Origin: CADCTB01 sp035494015
GTDB taxonomy: Bacteria; Actinomycetota; Acidimicrobiia; Acidimicrobiales; AC-14
Direction: 5' to 3'
NCBI GenBank assembly: GCA_035494015.1
Contig: DATJHJ010000082.1
Span: 1-36,199, forward strand
DNA: 36,199 nucleotides
In this document: one piece after another, positions 33,529 through 36,199 of the stretch
Position numbering within the stretch: the stretch's first letter is position 1
Layout of the letters: every line of letters starts with the position of its first letter
Translations under genes and position numbers: made by a program
Notes under the pieces: generated by a model
Told to the model about the DNA's origin: nothing
The model's database searches: none
The model's input: the letters and a program-made list of their open reading frames with translations, nothing else

Positions 33529-33924
33529 ATGCCTGAGCCCGTCGCCCTCGATGCCTGTGAGCTGAAGCTGGTCGACCCCGAGCGGGTCCGGGCCGTCCAG
33601 GCGTCGCTCCCGGGGGCCGACGTGGTGGACGAGCTGGCCGAGGTCTTCGGGCTGCTGTCCGACCCGAGCCGGCTCCGGCTCCTGGCCAGCCTGCTCGAAG
33701 GCGGCGAGCTGTGCGTGTGCGACCTGGCCGCGGCGGCGGGGATGGCCGAGTCGACCACGTCGCACGCCCTGCGGCTGCTGCGGGCCCACCGGGTGGTGAA
33801 GGCTCGCCGGGCCGGGCGGATGATGCACTACTCCCTGCGCGACGGGCACGTGCGGATGCTGCTCGACCTGGCCTTGGAGCACGTGGGCCACGGCGAGGAC
33901 CCCGGCCCGGTGGGCGTGGAGTGA
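33529..33924 (+). CDS. ArsR/SmtB-family metal-sensing repressor (zinc type)
   Basis: Encodes 131 residues. A winged helix with ELCVCDLAAAAGMAESTTSHALRLLRAHRVVKARRAGRMMHY. The alpha-5 metal site is complete: D105, H107, H118 and H121 (DxH-x10-HxxH), as in CzrA-type Zn/Co sensors. It also has C62 and C64 in the recognition helix, like the soft-metal site of CadC, plus C10 near the N-terminus, so two kinds of site may be present. The operator is just upstream; the stop overlaps the CDF exporter start (GTGA). Metal binding should release DNA and turn on export. Confidence 0.93.
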   Translation: MPEPVALDACELKLVDPERVRAVQASLPGADVVDELAEVFGLLSDPSRLRLLASLLEGGELCVCDLAAAAGMAESTTSHALRLLRAHRVVKARRAGRMMHYSLRDGHVRMLLDLALEHVGHGEDPGPVGVE

Positions 33925-34814
33925 CCCGGTCTCGACGGCTCGGGATCGCGTTCGGGCTGAACGTGGCCCTGGTGGCCGGGCAGGTCGTGTTCGGCGTGGT
34001 GGCCCACTCGCTGGGCCTGCTGGCCGACGCCGGCCACAACCTGAGCGACGTCGCCGCGGTGGTCGTCTCGCTGGTGGCCGTGCGCTGGGCCCGGCGGGCA
34101 CCGACGGCCGAGCGGTCCTACGGGTACCACCGGGGGACGATCCTGGCCGCCCTCCTCAACGCCGCCACCATCCTCGCCGTCACCGGGGTCATCGTGTACG
34201 AGGGCGTGGTCCGCCTCGGCGACCCCGAGCCGGTCCGGGGGGGCCTGGTCGTGGCCGTCGCCCTGCTGGCGTTCGCGGTCAACGCCGGGTCGGCCGTCGT
34301 GCTGCGGGAGAGGTCGGCGGACTTGAACATGCGCTCGGCCATGCTGCACATGGCGGCCGACGCCGCCGCGTCCCTGGGCGTGGCCGTGGCCGGCCTGGTG
34401 ATCATGCTGACCGGGCGGTTCCTCTGGCTGGACCCGGTGGTGTCCCTGGCCATCGGCCTTCTCATCGCCGTCGAGGCCTTCCAGCTCGTCCGCCAGGCGG
34501 CCGAGGTCCTGCTCGAGTCCACGCCCCGGGACGTCGACCTCGACCGCCTGACCGAGACCATCGGTGGTGTCGACGGCGTGGAGACCGTGCACGACCTCCA
34601 CGTCTGGAGCCTGTCTTCGGAGGTGCGGGCCCTGTCCGCCCACCTCGTCCTGGCCGGCCGCCCCAGCCTGGCCGAGGCCCAGGTGGTGGGGGACCAGGTC
34701 AAGGCCGCGGTGGCCACGTCGTACTCCATCGCCCACTCCACCCTGGAGCTCGAATGCGAGCCGTGCGCCGACGGCCCGTGCGGGCCGTGCGGGATGGCCG
34801 GTCAGCCCGAGTAG
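33921..34814 (+). CDS. Cation diffusion facilitator, zinc exporter
   Basis: Encodes 297 residues from GTG 33921. Six helices and a cytoplasmic domain of the CzcD/ZitB type. Metal-site residues are H39 and D43 in helix 2 (GHNLSD) and H143 and D147 in helix 5 (LHMAAD), the zinc-selective HxxxD pairs. The C-terminus is cysteine-rich (ECEPCADGPCGPC), a possible extra metal-binding tail. It is translationally coupled to the ArsR gene, so export follows metal sensing. The last 13 bases overlap the convergent nadE. Confidence 0.93.
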   Translation: MTRSRRLGIAFGLNVALVAGQVVFGVVAHSLGLLADAGHNLSDVAAVVVSLVAVRWARRAPTAERSYGYHRGTILAALLNAATILAVTGVIVYEGVVRLGDPEPVRGGLVVAVALLAFAVNAGSAVVLRERSADLNMRSAMLHMAADAAASLGVAVAGLVIMLTGRFLWLDPVVSLAIGLLIAVEAFQLVRQAAEVLLESTPRDVDLDRLTETIGGVDGVETVHDLHVWSLSSEVRALSAHLVLAGRPSLAEAQVVGDQVKAAVATSYSIAHSTLELECEPCADGPCGPCGMAGQPE

Positions 34815-36199
34815 CGGTTGGTGATCGGCAGCCGGCGGTCCTTGCCGAAGGCCTTCGGCGTGACCCGCACCCCCGGCGGGGCTTGCCGGCGCTTGTACTC
34901 GGCCCGGTCGACCAGGGTGACGACCCGGCGGACCAGGTCGCGGTCGAACCCGGCGGCCACCAGGTCGCCGGCGGTGGCGTCGCCCTCCACGTAGGCCAGC
35001 AGGACGGGGTCGAGCTCCTCGTAGGGCGGCAGCGACTGGTCGTCGCGCTGGTCGGCCCGCAGCTCGGCCGACGGCGGTTTCGTCAGCACGTCGGGGGGGA
35101 CGGGTGGCGCCTCGCCCTTGGCCACCGCCCGGCGGTTGCGGTCGTGGCACAACTCGTAGACGGTGAGCTTGGACACGTCCTTGATGACGGCGAACCCGCC
35201 GGCCAGGTCCCCGTAGAGCGTGGAGAAGCCGGCCGCCATCTCGCTCTTGTTGCCGGTGGCCAGCACCAGCCAGCCGAACTTGTTCGACAGGGCCATGAGC
35301 GTCGTGCCCCGGATGCGGGCCTGCACGTTCTCCTCGGTGAGGTCCTCGGGGACGCCGGCGAAGGACGGGGCCAGCATCTGCAGGAAGGCGGTGTGGGCCG
35401 GCTCGATGGGGATGGTGCGGGTCTCGATGCCCAGCGACTCGGCCAGCAGCAGGGCGTCGGTCACCGACCCCGGGCTTGAGTAGCGCGACGGCATGCACAC
35501 GCCGTGGACGTGGCCGGGACCGAGGGCGTCGGCGGCGATGGCGGCGACGAGGGAGCTGTCGACCCCACCCGACAGGCCGAGCACGGCGTCGGTGAAGCCG
35601 TTCTTGCGGGCGTAGTCGGCCGTGCCGATGACGAGGGCTTCGTAGATCTCGTGCGCTTTGGGCAGCGGCTCGTGCAGGGCCGGGGGGCAGGCGTTCTCGT
35701 TGCGCCGGGGCTCGTGGGTGACGACGATCTCGGGCAGCGGCGGGGCGGTGGCCCGGCCCCGGGGATCGAGCAGGCGCTTGCGGAAGACGGGCCGGATGTC
35801 GAGGTCGGCAATGAGGTCGTCCTGCCGGAACTGCGGGGCCCGAGCCACGACCCGGCCGTCGGCGTCGAGGACCAGGGAGGCGCCGTCGAAGACCAGCTCG
35901 TCCTGGCCGCCGACCAGGTTGACGTAGACCAGCGCACACGACGCGTCGGCGGCCCGGGTGGCCAGCATCCGTTCCCGTTCGGCCAGCCGTCCGGCGTAGT
36001 ACGGCGACGCGTTGAGGTTCAGGATCAGCTCGGCCCCGCCCGCGGCCTGATCGGCGATCGGCCCGTCGGGCGACCAGGCGTCCTCGCAGATCGAGATGCC
36101 GGTGCGGACCCCGGCGATCAGGAACAGGTTGGGGTCGCCGTGGCCGGGGGCGAAGTACCGCTGCTCGTCGAAGACGGCGTAGTTCGGCAGCAGCCGTTT
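34802..36199 (-). CDS. nadE: Glutamine-dependent NAD+ synthetase, 5' end outside window
   Basis: 465 codons are visible; the N-terminus lies beyond 36199. The nitrilase-type glutaminase domain shows KRLLPNYAVFDEQRYF (catalytic Lys), ISICEDAW (catalytic Cys) and LNASPYY. The ammonia-dependent synthetase domain shows the PPi loop LGLSGGVDSSLVAAIAADALG, LATGNKSEMAAGFSTLYGD and KDVSKLTVYELC. It makes NAD+ from deamido-NAD+, ATP and glutamine. The frame is open to the window edge. It is convergent with the zinc exporter. Confidence 0.96.
   Translation of the reverse strand, partial: KRLLPNYAVFDEQRYFAPGHGDPNLFLIAGVRTGISICEDAWSPDGPIADQAAGGAELILNLNASPYYAGRLAERERMLATRAADASCALVYVNLVGGQDELVFDGASLVLDADGRVVARAPQFRQDDLIADLDIRPVFRKRLLDPRGRATAPPLPEIVVTHEPRRNENACPPALHEPLPKAHEIYEALVIGTADYARKNGFTDAVLGLSGGVDSSLVAAIAADALGPGHVHGVCMPSRYSSPGSVTDALLLAESLGIETRTIPIEPAHTAFLQMLAPSFAGVPEDLTEENVQARIRGTTLMALSNKFGWLVLATGNKSEMAAGFSTLYGDLAGGFAVIKDVSKLTVYELCHDRNRRAVAKGEAPPVPPDVLTKPPSAELRADQRDDQSLPPYEELDPVLLAYVEGDATAGDLVAAGFDRDLVRRVVTLVDRAEYKRRQAPPGVRVTPKAFGKDRRLPITNRYSG

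Overview
This is a high-GC chromosomal segment from an actinomycete-type bacterium. The evidence is the dense ATGA/GTGA-coupled operons, frequent GTG starts, a TopA with basic C-terminal repeats, a class E sortase with an LAxTG substrate, a CeoB/CeoC locus ordered as in Mycobacterium, and an actinobacterial Tad pilus operon. The style of the genes suggests the class Acidimicrobiia, but that placement is inference. Almost everything is chromosomal core. The only mobile-element trace is a decayed tyrosine recombinase at the left end, next to tRNA-Thr(CGT).

Layout. (1) 1-1603: a small conserved hypothetical gene, an integrase pseudogene and tRNA-Thr. (2) 1594-7315, minus strand: a replication and topology operon, topA > MFS transporter > tmk > holB > tRNA-Thr. 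The holB stop codon lies inside the tRNA. (3) 7404-8756: a DedA membrane protein and a secreted zincin-like protein. (4) 8784-12442: a DtxR-type metalloregulator translationally coupled to a K+-independent proton-pumping pyrophosphatase, divergent from a CDF-like transporter. (5) 12387-20299: what looks like a potassium homeostasis cluster. It holds two KimA-like permeases, two small OB-fold proteins, a KdpD/KdpE-like two-component pair and the RCK proteins CeoB and CeoC. (6) 20331-21155: an RsbV/RsbW anti-sigma switch. (7) 21223-24782: a surface-protein operon with an LAKTG-anchored protein, sortase E and a fibronectin-like membrane protein, behind a structured leader. (8) 24973-29278: a compact Tad pilus operon (tadZ, tadA, tadB, a micro-ORF on a palindrome, tadC, Flp-like pilin, tadE). 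(9) 29379-29669: a tiny membrane ORF, a long perfect-looking hairpin and a selenocysteine tRNA. (10) 29805-33288: a class A penicillin-binding protein with a coupled small membrane protein, then a principal-type sigma factor. (11) 33494-36199: a zinc-type ArsR repressor with its operator, a zinc CDF exporter, and the 3' part of nadE running off the window.

The most interesting parts are the potassium cluster, with its duplicated KimA/OB-fold pairing and phased repeats in a divergent control region, and four oddities of decoding or structure: the holB/tRNA-Thr overlap, a DtxR regulator with no ordinary start codon, a palindrome-borne micro-ORF stitched between tadB and tadC, and an isolated tRNA-Sec beside a 21-bp hairpin.
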